DNA of 64,000 nt from Bacteroidales bacterium (GTDB taxonomy: Bacteria > Bacteroidota > Bacteroidia > Bacteroidales > F082), in assembly GCA_024400455.1 (NCBI GenBank), contig JAKSMU010000002.1:1-64000 (forward strand), given 5' to 3'. The position numbers were made by a program, and so were the translations under genes. The notes beneath the pieces are model-generated. The model had not been told where the DNA came from, did no database searches, and worked only from the letters and a program-made list of their open reading frames with translations. Below, in pieces: positions 25,831 to 33,870 of the stretch. The first letter of the stretch is position 1; the number at the start of each line of letters is the position of its first letter.

Positions 25831-28587
25831 CTATTTCTCCTTTTTCACATCATCCTTCAACTGGAAACTAATCGGAAGCATATACGAAACCCTGACAGGT
25901 TTGCCTTCATTCATGCCAGGTTTCCATTTCGGCATGGCTTTCACCACACGCATGGCTTCCGCATCGCACTCCTTGTCGATGCCGCGCATGACTTTCACAT
26001 CGGTAACGCAGCCGTCTTTATCAATGACGAAACTGAGAAACACACGACCTGAAATGTTCTTGTCTTTGGCACTTTGCGGATAAACTATGTTTTCTGCAAT
26101 GAAATTCAACAAGGCTTTTTCACCACCAGGAAATTCAGGCATTTGATCAACGATTTGGAAGGTTTCTTCATCGGTCTTTGACTGTTGCGAAGGTATTGGA
26201 TCAGCATCATGGTCAACAACAATTTTGTTTTCAACTTTTTCCACTACGTCATATTCGCTTCTTTTTCCATTGTCGTCCAATCTGAAATGAATCGGGAGAG
26301 CGTAAGAAACCCTGACAGGTTTGCCTTCATCCATGCCGGGTTTCCATTTCGGCATGGCTTTCACAACACGCATGGCTTCCGCATCACACTCCTTGTCGAT
26401 GCCGCGCAACAATTTCACATCTGAAACGCTGCCATCTTTCTCAACGACGAAAGTGACGAAAACACGACCGGAAATGTTCTTGTCTTTGGCCGATTGAGGA
26501 TAAACGACATTTTCTGCAATGAAATTCAGCAAGGCTTTTTCACCGCCCGGAAATTCAGGCATCACATCGACCATTTGGAAGGTTTCATCATCAGTTGCCT
26601 TATTTTCATCGTTGAATTCTGCCGTTGATTTCTTGAATCCGTCCCAATTGATGCTTCTTACCACGCTTCCTCCATCTTCTCTAAGACTGAATTTAATGGT
26701 GTTGTTTCCGTAATGCTTTTCCATAGCCTTATCAAATTCGGCTGATAATTTCAGCACACGCAGCAATTCATCATCAATGCCATAACCTAAACCTTTGATA
26801 ATCTTTGCATTTGCAACCATACCGTTTTTAACGTCAAACTCAAAGGTAACATTGCCCTGGATTTTCTTTTCCAAGGCTTGTGACGGATAATTCATTTCGT
26901 CAATGACGAAGGTCTTGAAATCTTCGAAGGATTGGATTTTCTTTTGGTTGCCGTATGGATTTTGCTTCCAGCCACCATCCACCTGACTGTAAACCAACTG
27001 CATTTCATTCTGTTTGGCGTTCAACTGAAAAGCAACTGGCAAAACGAAGCTCACCCTGACGGCTTCGCCGCCAACCTTTCCCGGTGTCCATTTCGGCAAG
27101 GCTTTCACCACACGCTCAGCTTCGGCATCGCAATCCTTGTCGAAGCCCTTTTTCGTCCTGACATTCGACACCGAACCGTCCTTTTCGACGACAAACTCAA
27201 CGAAAGTCTTGCCTTCAATGTTGTTGTCGATGGCGCTCTTAGGATATTTCACGTTTTTGCTCATGAAATCCACCAATGCCGACATTCCGCCAGGAAATTC
27301 AGGCATGTCTTCAACGACTTCATAAATGCTGTCGGTGTTTCGCATAGTCACCTGAAACTTATTGTCACTCAATTCAGTGAAATGAACATTGCCTGTCGGA
27401 GCATTGATGAGTTTCAGCACTTTCTTCATTTCGCCCGTAATCGGGTCTGGTTTTTCGATTCGCGTAACCTGATAACCTCCAATCGAAACCGTATCGCCCA
27501 CTTCTAGACCGTCGAGCTCAATTCGTTCGGGATCAATGGTTAAAACGTGGTCGCTGTATTCGATGGGAGCACTGCTACCGTCATCAGAACCAATTGATAA
27601 TTTGAACTCATAATTGTCCAAAAATTCCTTAGTTTTCTGTTCCTTGGTCGGAGGAACTTCTGTTTTTTCCTGTGCCGTCACCTTCGCATTGGCGACAAGC
27701 AGCACGGCTGCCACTGGCAGAACGCCCAAAACGCGCCAGAGCAGACCTTTCATTTTACATTCTTGTGTCATCATTTTAATTCTTTTTTTTGTGAGGTTGA
27801 AACTGAAATTATTACCAAGTGTACTGAAATTTCCAGCCGTGCACTGCTGTAAAATCAGCATCATATAGTCGTTGCGTGCCGCACCGCTTTCCAAAACATC
27901 GCGGTCGGCGGTGTATTCGTGCAGGTTCTGCAATTCGCGCTTGTACCAGCGCATGGCAGGATTGAACCATTGCACGATGGTCAAGGCCTCAATGAAAAGC
28001 ACATCCGCCGTGTGATGGTGGTCGCTGTGGCTCTTTTCGTGAATCAGGATAGCGGCATTGTCCTCGCCCTGCGGCAAGAAGATGTAGTTGAAAAACGAGA
28101 AACTGATGTGCTCGCGATTCGTGCGGACAATGACATAACGCCCGTCGCGCACCTTCGGCGACTTGATCACCAACAGCACGATTCTCAGCAGTTTGACAAT
28201 GAGCATCAAGGCAAAGACAGCCACACCTGCCCAATACGTCCAAAACAAAATCTGCCACACATTAATATGATTTTGCTGCGGCGAAACCGTCACTTCATCA
28301 AGCATGATAGGACCCGCTTCGCCTTTGGGCTGAATGGTCACTTCGTTGAGGGTGAAATAATTCACGAGGTTTTCGGTGATGGCGAATCCGCTTTGTGTGT
28401 GATTGCTGAAATTCACCTTAATAAAAGGTAGGGCAAAGGCAAAAACCAGGCTCCCGATCAGGAAAGCACGCATCAGATTAAAACGGTTTCCCTTGCGGAA
28501 CAAGAGCCAGTAAGTGCCAAACAAGACCGCTGTCGCCACACTGACAACCAGCACCTTACCGATTAGAAATGTTATTATTGTATCCAT
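25831..28587 (-). CDS. BlaR1-like M56 membrane peptidase with four TonB C-terminal domains
   Basis: A 918-residue protein. Residues 1-300 form a BlaR1/MecR1-type M56 unit: three N-terminal membrane segments, zinc motif HEKSH at 183-187, HEYTADRD at 223-230, and a fourth membrane segment at about 282-300. The periplasmic part has four TonB_C-like domains at about 428-521, 553-634 (most diverged), 676-769 and 816-910. Domains 1, 3 and 4 carry the MPEFPGG lead-in and a YP.SA...I.G....FVV.KDGSV core. In the family, signal sensing outside activates the HExxH site, which leads to cleavage of the BlaI partner; the partner gene is just upstream (72 bp). What TonB domains sense or contact here is unknown. 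Confidence 0.87.
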   Translation of the reverse strand: MDTIITFLIGKVLVVSVATAVLFGTYWLLFRKGNRFNLMRAFLIGSLVFAFALPFIKVNFSNHTQSGFAITENLVNYFTLNEVTIQPKGEAGPIMLDEVTVSPQQNHINVWQILFWTYWAGVAVFALMLIVKLLRIVLLVIKSPKVRDGRYVIVRTNREHISFSFFNYIFLPQGEDNAAILIHEKSHSDHHHTADVLFIEALTIVQWFNPAMRWYKRELQNLHEYTADRDVLESGAARNDYMMLILQQCTAGNFSTLGNNFSFNLTKKRIKMMTQECKMKGLLWRVLGVLPVAAVLLVANAKVTAQEKTEVPPTKEQKTKEFLDNYEFKLSIGSDDGSSAPIEYSDHVLTIDPERIELDGLEVGDTVSIGGYQVTRIEKPDPITGEMKKVLKLINAPTGNVHFTELSDNKFQVTMRNTDSIYEVVEDMPEFPGGMSALVDFMSKNVKYPKSAIDNNIEGKTFVEFVVEKDGSVSNVRTKKGFDKDCDAEAERVVKALPKWTPGKVGGEAVRVSFVLPVAFQLNAKQNEMQLVYSQVDGGWKQNPYGNQKKIQSFEDFKTFVIDEMNYPSQALEKKIQGNVTFEFDVKNGMVANAKIIKGLGYGIDDELLRVLKLSAEFDKAMEKHYGNNTIKFSLREDGGSVVRSINWDGFKKSTAEFNDENKATDDETFQMVDVMPEFPGGEKALLNFIAENVVYPQSAKDKNISGRVFVTFVVEKDGSVSDVKLLRGIDKECDAEAMRVVKAMPKWKPGMDEGKPVRVSYALPIHFRLDDNGKRSEYDVVEKVENKIVVDHDADPIPSQQSKTDEETFQIVDQMPEFPGGEKALLNFIAENIVYPQSAKDKNISGRVFLSFVIDKDGCVTDVKVMRGIDKECDAEAMRVVKAMPKWKPGMNEGKPVRVSYMLPISFQLKDDVKKEK

Positions 28588-28659
28588 AGTTTTGTACTTT
28601 TTTGGACAATTAGACTATTTGACTTTTAGACTTTTGAAGAACCAAAAACCAACAAACAG

Positions 28660-29025
28660 TTACTTTTCCATCGCTTCATCAATGATTTTCTTCAATTCTT
28701 CCAACTGCTCCACGCTGAAATTCTCCTTTTTCGTGAAAGCCGACACAAGGTCCAAATAGGAATTGTTGAAATAACGCTCCACGATACTGTTCAAAAAACC
28801 GCTTGAATATTCTTCTTTGCTAATCAGCGCCGTATAACGGTTTGCCTTGCAAAACGTTTCGTGCGTCACAAAACCTTTCTTTTCGAGGATTCTCACAATG
28901 GTCAGCACCGTGTTGTAGGCCGGTTTCGGTTCGGGAAATGCCGCCACGATTTCGTTGGCAAAACCCTGCCCGATGCTCCAAATCACTTGCATCACCTGTT
29001 CTTCTGCTTTCGTTAATTCTTTCAT
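28660..29025 (-). CDS. BlaI/MecI-family transcriptional repressor
   Basis: A 121-residue winged-helix regulator: LTKAEEQVMQVIW at the start, then the recognition region PAYNTVLTIVRILEKKGFV and the C-terminal dimerisation helices. These proteins repress their own operon until cleaved after activation of the M56 partner, whose gene follows 72 bp downstream. The promoter TATATTTG at 29124-29131 is overlapped upstream by an ACTA-N6-TAGT palindrome, the same half-site spacing as in known BlaI/MecI operators, so autoregulation is likely. Confidence 0.9.
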   Translation of the reverse strand: MKELTKAEEQVMQVIWSIGQGFANEIVAAFPEPKPAYNTVLTIVRILEKKGFVTHETFCKANRYTALISKEEYSSGFLNSIVERYFNNSYLDLVSAFTKKENFSVEQLEELKKIIDEAMEK

Positions 29026-29123
29026 ATCGTATTCAATTTTTAATTTCGTTTCGCCAAGGTGCCGTTCGCAAGCTCACTTTGCCTTTGGCTGAATTATGCT
29101 GCCCTTTCAGGGTGAAAACGCTG

Positions 29124-29131
29124 CAAATATA
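29124..29131 (-). promoter_or_regulatory. -7 element of the blaI-M56 operon
   Basis: Minus-strand TATATTTG (exact TAnnTTTG), with TTG at 29150-29152 (minus) as -33 element 18 bases upstream. Confidence 0.6.
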
Positions 29132-29150
29132 TGAATTATTTTAATTATGC

Positions 29151-29166
29151 AACTAATTTTTTAGTT
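29151..29166. promoter_or_regulatory. Candidate BlaI-type operator
   Basis: Perfect palindrome AACTAATTTTTTAGTT. The ACTA-N6-TAGT core has the same half-sites and spacing as staphylococcal bla/mec operators (TACTACATATGTAGTA). It covers the -33 region of the blaI promoter, where binding would block RNA polymerase, and is 44 bp from the divergent promoter at 29210. Confidence 0.6.
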
Positions 29167-29209
29167 TTATAATAAAATTCTTTGTTTTAAAACGAAACGG
29201 AACTTTCAC

Positions 29210-29217
29210 TATCTTTG
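29210..29217 (+). promoter_or_regulatory. -7 element for the helical-repeat gene
   Basis: TATCTTTG (exact TAnnTTTG), 20 bases before the ATG at 29237; TTTG at 29181-29184 is somewhat far (25 bases). Confidence 0.55.
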
Positions 29218-29236
29218 CTTCGTCAATGCAAAAACG

Positions 29237-29770
29237 ATGGACGGGAAACTTTCTAAAATATTAGAAAATCAATTAGGAATCAATGACATAACAGCCATTA
29301 GCGAATATCTTTTATTGCACGGAAACGAGATTGGCAATTTGCTGCAAGGCCTTCAAAACTGCTCGGCAAATTATTTGAAAAATGCAGGTTGGGCCTTGAT
29401 GCACGTGGCAAAAAAAGATGTTTCCGTCATTTTTCCTTATCGCCAAACCTGTTACGAGGCCGTTTTGCAATACCAAGATGAACGCATTTTGCGGAATTTG
29501 CTGTTTGTTGCAAACGCCCTATTCAGCATTTCAAGTGATGATGAAAAACGCGCCCATTTTGAACTTTACGACCGCTGCATCGCCATCGTGACATCAGAAC
29601 TGTATGCACCGGGCACGCGCTCCAATGCGCTTTCCATTTTGGAGCAATTTTGCAAAATTGAACCTGAACTCTCGCAGGAAATCACCATCATCGTCAACGC
29701 CATAATGGATTACGCCTCGGCGGGACTGAAAAGCAAGGCGCAAAAAGTGCTAAATTCGCTGAATCGGTGA
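29237..29770 (+). CDS. Unknown cytoplasmic helical-repeat (HEAT-like) protein
   Basis: A 177-residue protein without signal peptide. It reads as a series of paired amphipathic helices of about 35-40 residues (for example LLQGLQNCSANYLKNAGWAL, then ILRNLLFVANALFSI, then NALSILEQFCK), the pattern of HEAT/ARM-like solenoids. No catalytic motif and no named family recognised; a protein-protein interaction role is plausible. It is divergent from blaI and might share regulation through the palindrome at 29151. The 3' end overlaps the convergent membrane-protein gene by 21 bp. Confidence 0.7.
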   Translation: MDGKLSKILENQLGINDITAISEYLLLHGNEIGNLLQGLQNCSANYLKNAGWALMHVAKKDVSVIFPYRQTCYEAVLQYQDERILRNLLFVANALFSISSDDEKRAHFELYDRCIAIVTSELYAPGTRSNALSILEQFCKIEPELSQEITIIVNAIMDYASAGLKSKAQKVLNSLNR

Positions 29771-30169
29771 ATAGACCAGGCAGAAAAACAGACACCAAAA
29801 CACGATAATCAAGCAACTAAGGAAAATGATTCTCTTAGAATGTCCGAAAAATTTTCTGACCACATAAGCCATTACAGGAACAGAGAAAAAAGGCAAAAAC
29901 AAAAGAAAAACACCAAGTTTGTATTTCTTTTTCAAATTGACAATTTTTCTTGCCTTTCGTAAATTCTTCGGATTGTAGCGCTTTTTCAACCAAAGCCTTA
30001 TCAGCGAATTTGTGATAAGAAAAGTAACCAAAAACCCAATGATTCCACCACACGAAATGGCAATGAAAGTCGGCCAAAAAGTCAATCCGCTAGCATAAGC
30101 AACGGGCGGAGAAAGCAATGTTTTCACCGTAGCGAGAAGCATAATAAGAAAGAATTGGACAACGTTCAT
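29750..30169 (-). CDS. Small membrane protein of unknown function
   Basis: A 139-residue protein with four hydrophobic segments (about residues 4-22, 28-55, 83-105, 112-135) and a basic loop between the second and third (KKRYNPKNLRKARKIVNLKKKYK). The ATG at 30167-30169 is chosen because the TATTTTTG promoter at 30192-30199 lies inside the longer frame. Topology resembles small SNARE-associated or DUF-type inner-membrane proteins, but I recognise no family. Confidence 0.65.
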   Translation of the reverse strand: MNVVQFFLIMLLATVKTLLSPPVAYASGLTFWPTFIAISCGGIIGFLVTFLITNSLIRLWLKKRYNPKNLRKARKIVNLKKKYKLGVFLLFLPFFSVPVMAYVVRKFFGHSKRIIFLSCLIIVFWCLFFCLVYSPIQRI

Positions 30170-30191
30170 ATTGAAGATTTTCAGCGCAATG

Positions 30192-30199
30192 CAAAAATA
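30192..30199 (-). promoter_or_regulatory. -7 element for the small membrane protein
   Basis: Minus-strand TATTTTTG, exact TAnnTTTG, 22 bases before the ATG at 30169. Confidence 0.55.
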
Positions 30200-30268
30200 G
30201 AAAAAAATTGAAAACACAACAATTCATTAAATTTTTACTTAAAACCGCTTGCCATTCGGCAAGATTTC

Positions 30269-30276
30269 CTATTTTT
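30269..30276 (+). promoter_or_regulatory. -7 element for tRNA-Thr
   Basis: TATTTTTG with a TTG at 30248-30250, 18 bases upstream; 35 bases before the mature tRNA 5' end. Confidence 0.65.
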
Positions 30277-30311
30277 GCAGCCGCAAATCGTAAGATTCAA
30301 CATAGTTAAAT

Positions 30312-30384
<73 letters not shown>

Positions 30385-30390
30385 CAGAAA

Positions 30391-30417
30391 AGAGTTTCGA
30401 AAGGAACTCTTTTTTTG
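30391..30417 (+). terminator. Intrinsic terminator of tRNA-Thr
   Basis: Stem AGAGTTTC/GGAACTCT (8 bp, one G-U) closed by a GAAA tetraloop and followed by a run of T, starting 6 bases after the tRNA. Confidence 0.85.
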
Positions 30418-30473
30418 TTTTACAGACCTAAAAAGTTCCCGCCGTAAAAACACTTCAGCAAAACAAAGGATTA

Positions 30474-30505
30474 AAAAACAAAAAAGCCCGCTGAAACCAG
30501 CAGGC
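30474..30505 (-). terminator. Intrinsic terminator of tRNA-Cys
   Basis: On the minus strand GCCTGCTG-GTTT-CAGCGGGC (8 bp, one G-U) followed by a T-rich tract (plus-strand A run at 30474-30485), 6 bases after the tRNA 3' end. Confidence 0.85.
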
Positions 30506-30511
30506 TTTTTG

Positions 30512-30582
30512 AGGTACCTAGCAGATTCGAACCGCTGTCCCCGGTTTTGCAGACCGGTCCCTAACCACTCGGGCAAGGTACC
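30512..30582 (-). tRNA. tRNA-Cys (anticodon GCA)
   Basis: 71-nt cloverleaf on the minus strand: perfect 7-bp acceptor GGTACCT/AGGTACC, anticodon stem CCGGT/ACCGG with loop CTGCAAA (anticodon GCA), T arm with GGTTCGAATC. CCA is not encoded. It faces tRNA-Thr tail to tail. Confidence 0.95.
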
Positions 30583-30656
30583 CTATTGCGACTGCAAAGA
30601 TACACATTTTTTCAATTACGCAAGTCTTAAAGCAAAAATTTTCTGAAAAACTCAAA

Positions 30657-32063
30657 TCAGCATAAACCACGAGCCGAAAGCTTGAGCCAATTCCAGCCTA
30701 CGATAGCAATGGATAAAAGAACGCAATAAATGTAATAAACCCTTAATTCCTTGCGCCTTAACCTTGTCATACTATATGCAGCCATTAATAAAATGAAAGG
30801 GATTGCAGGTTCATGGTATCGCTCCGAATTAGCCGCAAACGAAAACATGATCATGAATAGATAAGCCAGTTCGTATGCGCCAATCAGACTGAAATTGCGC
30901 CATTTCTTGTCGCGAAAGGCTATCACGATGGCAAGCATGGCGAAATATGCCAGCAGATTCTTGACATACATGCTGCCGTTCATCAGTTTCTGATTGTCGT
31001 TGGCAACATCCACCATCGACGAAAGCGGCAACACAAATGCACCTGGAGCCATATAGACATTCTTCGCCAAACCGGAATGGTTCATGCCCAAATTCTCATA
31101 TTTTTTCTCATTGTAGCTGTTATCGGTAAATTTCAATCGGTATATATTCCGCATTTCATAACCAACCGGCGAAAACAAAAAAGCAAAGAACACCAACACA
31201 ACGGCAGAAACTGTAATGATTTTCGTGCGTTTAGTCACTAAGCCATCGGAAATGACAACAAAAAAGACAAAAGCAAAAATCAAGGCCATGCCGATTATAG
31301 TACGGAAACCGAAAGTCAAAGCCGTCAAAATGATGGGAAAAGCGATGTTCCAGATCGTATATTTCTTGGTGCGAATGACATAATCCATGCGTTCCAAAGC
31401 CAAAACGGTCAAGAAAATCATTTCACATTCCTTGAGATGCAAACCACAAATATGAACAAGCGTCGGCATGAAAACGCAGAGAACAGCCGCAAGTTTTCCA
31501 GTTCTTTCACCAAAAGTGCGCGTGCCTAATTTATAGATTGCCACACACATGTAGGCACTCATCAAGGCCTTGAAAATGCGTGGTGTTAATATGTTTCGGC
31601 CAAAAATGGTGTAAATCAAAGTCAGCCAAAGCGTATAACATTGGTCAGAAAAGCCCATGGTAAAAGCATTCAAATACTGAAAGACATATTTGAAATAACC
31701 TGATTTCACAAATCCTGAAAGATAGACAGCTGTCTTATGATAGCTCAAGCTGTCGGCAGCATCATATTCAAAAGGAATACCCGTCTGATAGTAGAAATAA
31801 TAGCACATCAGTACCACGTATACAACGCGGATGCCCAATGCGGTGAAAAAAACCTTTCGCGTGAAATGTTTGGTGTCATTTTGTTTCCAACGAGAATAAA
31901 ACAGCCACGAGAGCAGAAAGAAAAACAAGACCTCTCCCACTCCCCAAACCATCCAAAGCGGCTGCATGGCATAACCATGAAAAATCACGCTGACGAGAAT
32001 CAGCGAGACGACATATATCGAAATGCCTATGATTGCAATATGTCGGAAAAGTTTAACGCTCAT
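30657..32063 (-). CDS. Polytopic membrane protein, GT-C glycosyltransferase/EpsG-like
   Basis: A 468-residue protein with about 11 hydrophobic segments. An acidic loop after the third segment (PFEYDAADSLSYHKTAVYLSG near residue 99) resembles the D-x-x-x-Y loop of GT-C transferases and related dolichyl/undecaprenyl-phosphate-sugar using enzymes; a long periplasmic loop lies at about 305-360 (Asn/Tyr-rich). This suggests a sugar transferase or polymerase of the envelope, but no specific family is certain. It stands alone, separated from the BACON genes by the terminator at 32074-32103. Confidence 0.65.
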   Translation of the reverse strand: MSVKLFRHIAIIGISIYVVSLILVSVIFHGYAMQPLWMVWGVGEVLFFFLLSWLFYSRWKQNDTKHFTRKVFFTALGIRVVYVVLMCYYFYYQTGIPFEYDAADSLSYHKTAVYLSGFVKSGYFKYVFQYLNAFTMGFSDQCYTLWLTLIYTIFGRNILTPRIFKALMSAYMCVAIYKLGTRTFGERTGKLAAVLCVFMPTLVHICGLHLKECEMIFLTVLALERMDYVIRTKKYTIWNIAFPIILTALTFGFRTIIGMALIFAFVFFVVISDGLVTKRTKIITVSAVVLVFFAFLFSPVGYEMRNIYRLKFTDNSYNEKKYENLGMNHSGLAKNVYMAPGAFVLPLSSMVDVANDNQKLMNGSMYVKNLLAYFAMLAIVIAFRDKKWRNFSLIGAYELAYLFMIMFSFAANSERYHEPAIPFILLMAAYSMTRLRRKELRVYYIYCVLLSIAIVGWNWLKLSARGLC

Positions 32064-32073
32064 TTAAAAACAA

Positions 32074-32103
32074 AAAAGTGAACAAGTTGCCTTGTTCACT
32101 TTT
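32074..32103. terminator. Strong terminator after BACON lipoprotein 1
   Basis: Perfect 13-bp stem AAAAGTGAACAAG/CTTGTTCACTTTT with TTGC tetraloop and T tracts on both sides; stops the minus-strand BACON transcript before the membrane-protein gene. Confidence 0.85.
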
Positions 32104-32118
32104 ATTTTATCCGGCAAA

Positions 32119-32943
32119 TTATTTCAAATTGAAAATCGGTCCACTTTCCTTCCGCTTGGCAATGGCACGGTCGATCATGCTCTTTGTCTGAGGCGTAATG
32201 GTGCCGATTTTAGTCATTTCAGCACGCTCCCACCAATTCGGTTTATATTCATGCTGGAAACGGAACATGCCTTCGGTTGCAGTCAACACGCTGGCATTGT
32301 AAATTTCCGATTGTGTGGAATCAACCAGGTCAAACTCAATGTGAAGATTGCGGGTGACATTATCGTAGTTGTAATGGAAAGAATAATATACAGTGCTATC
32401 ATGATATCGGTCTTCCTGAACACCCACGCCGACTTCTGCAAAATACATGGTGAAACCTGTCGTCGTATCGTGAGGATTGAAAGATGCCTCTTTATACGAA
32501 TCCTCAATCACATTGCCAAAGAAATCGGTATTCCACTGTTCGACCTTCTTGACACCATAAATGGTATTGATGATACTGGTAAATTCGACCACATTCTGCG
32601 AAAGGTTCACCGTAACATTGGCTCTATCCTTGGCTGATTTAATGGTAAACGAAGCGGCTCTATAGTCCTGACCTTCAAATTCCTGGACTGAAATGGTAAG
32701 TGTCGTTCCATTCGGAGATTCTTCACCCGACATTGGCGAAACCGTAAACCATTGCGCATCACCGTTTTTTTCAATCGTCCAAGCGCAATCGGTTGTAACG
32801 TCGATAGTTTGTGAACTTGCTTCCGTTGCAAACCACAAGGTATCGTGTGAGACCGTAATGTTTTCGTCGCGATGGCATCCCGTCAATGAGACGAATGCAA
32901 CAGCAAACATTGCCAAAATGAGAGTTTTTGTGTTGTTTTTCAT
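32119..32943 (-). CDS. BACON-domain lipoprotein 1
   Basis: A 274-residue lipoprotein (lipobox SLTGC, C23). Residues about 30-118 form a BACON domain: ISV..LWF..EASSQTI-like first strands, DCAWTIE, W-F-x-V-SPMSG and a final NLSQ strand. BACON domains are common in Bacteroidota surface proteins and were proposed to bind glycans or mucin. The C-terminal 155 residues (INTIYGVKKVEQWNTDFF...) are not recognised but are conserved in the neighbouring paralogue. Own promoter at 32966 and terminator at 32074. Confidence 0.8.
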   Translation of the reverse strand: MKNNTKTLILAMFAVAFVSLTGCHRDENITVSHDTLWFATEASSQTIDVTTDCAWTIEKNGDAQWFTVSPMSGEESPNGTTLTISVQEFEGQDYRAASFTIKSAKDRANVTVNLSQNVVEFTSIINTIYGVKKVEQWNTDFFGNVIEDSYKEASFNPHDTTTGFTMYFAEVGVGVQEDRYHDSTVYYSFHYNYDNVTRNLHIEFDLVDSTQSEIYNASVLTATEGMFRFQHEYKPNWWERAEMTKIGTITPQTKSMIDRAIAKRKESGPIFNLK

Positions 32944-32965
32944 TTTCTTATTTGATTTAACGCTG

Positions 32966-32973
32966 CAAAAATA
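32966..32973 (-). promoter_or_regulatory. -7 element for BACON lipoprotein 1
   Basis: Minus-strand TATTTTTG, exact TAnnTTTG, 22 bases before the ATG at 32943. The stretch from ATG to this element is nearly the same as in the paralogue. Confidence 0.6.
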
Positions 32974-32990
32974 AGGTTTTTCTGATTAAG

Positions 32991-33815
32991 TTAATCCAAA
33001 TTGAACAGCGGACCATTTTCTTTGCGCTTTGCCACAGCTCGGTCGATGATGTTCTTTGTCTGTGAATCGATGGTGCCGATTTTAGTCATTTCAGCACGCT
33101 CCCACCAATTCGGTTTGTATTCCTGCTCGAAACGGAACTTTCTTTCGGTGGCCGTCAAAACCCTTTCATCATAGATTTCGGTTTGGGTTGTATCGACCAA
33201 GTCAAATTCTATATGAAGGATACGCGTTACATTATCATAATTGTAGTGGAATGTATAATACACATGTGGCGTGTTATATCTATCTTCCTGAACGCCAAAG
33301 CCATCTTCAGCAAAATACATGGTGAAGCCTGTGGTCGTGTCGTGAGGATTGAAAGACCACTCTTTATAGGAATCCGCAATCACATTGCCATAGAAATCGG
33401 TGTTCCACTGCTCTTCTTTCGTCACGCCGTAAATGGTGTTGATGATGCTGGAAAATTCAACCACATTTTGAGAAACGTTCACAGTGACTTCAGCCTTTCC
33501 GCGTGATGATTTTATCGTAAAGGAAGCCGGGCGGTAGCCATCACCTTCATATTCCGAAACCGAAACAGTAAGCGTAGTTCCGTTTGGGGATTTCTTTCCT
33601 GACATTGGTGAAACCGAGAGCCACGAAGCATCACCATTCATCTCAATCGACCAAGAGCAATCCGTCGTGATTTCGATGGTTTGAGAACTTGCCTCTTCCG
33701 AAAACCACAAAGTATCGTGTGAGACCATAATGTTTTCATCGCGGACGCACCCCGTCAATGAGGTGATAACAATGGCAAACAATGCCAAAATGATAGTTTT
33801 TGTGTTGTTTTTCAT
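32991..33815 (-). CDS. BACON-domain lipoprotein 2 (tandem paralogue)
   Basis: A 274-residue lipoprotein, the same length as its neighbour and roughly three quarters identical by eye. It has the same lipobox at C23 (SLTGC), BACON domain (about 30-118) and unrecognised C-terminal domain; identity is highest at the end (RAEMTKIGTI..QTK..IDRA.AKRKE). The ATG at 33813-33815 is chosen because the upstream Met lies inside the promoter at 33831-33838. Each copy has its own promoter, so the pair is a duplication rather than an operon built for fixed stoichiometry. Confidence 0.8.
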   Translation of the reverse strand: MKNNTKTIILALFAIVITSLTGCVRDENIMVSHDTLWFSEEASSQTIEITTDCSWSIEMNGDASWLSVSPMSGKKSPNGTTLTVSVSEYEGDGYRPASFTIKSSRGKAEVTVNVSQNVVEFSSIINTIYGVTKEEQWNTDFYGNVIADSYKEWSFNPHDTTTGFTMYFAEDGFGVQEDRYNTPHVYYTFHYNYDNVTRILHIEFDLVDTTQTEIYDERVLTATERKFRFEQEYKPNWWERAEMTKIGTIDSQTKNIIDRAVAKRKENGPLFNLD

Positions 33816-33830
33816 TTTCTTATTATGCTG

Positions 33831-33838
33831 CAAAAATA
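33831..33838 (-). promoter_or_regulatory. -7 element for BACON lipoprotein 2
   Basis: Minus-strand TATTTTTG, exact TAnnTTTG, 15 bases before the ATG at 33815. Confidence 0.6.
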
Positions 33839-33870
33839 AAGATTTTATTGTCTAAATAAAATGATTTAAA

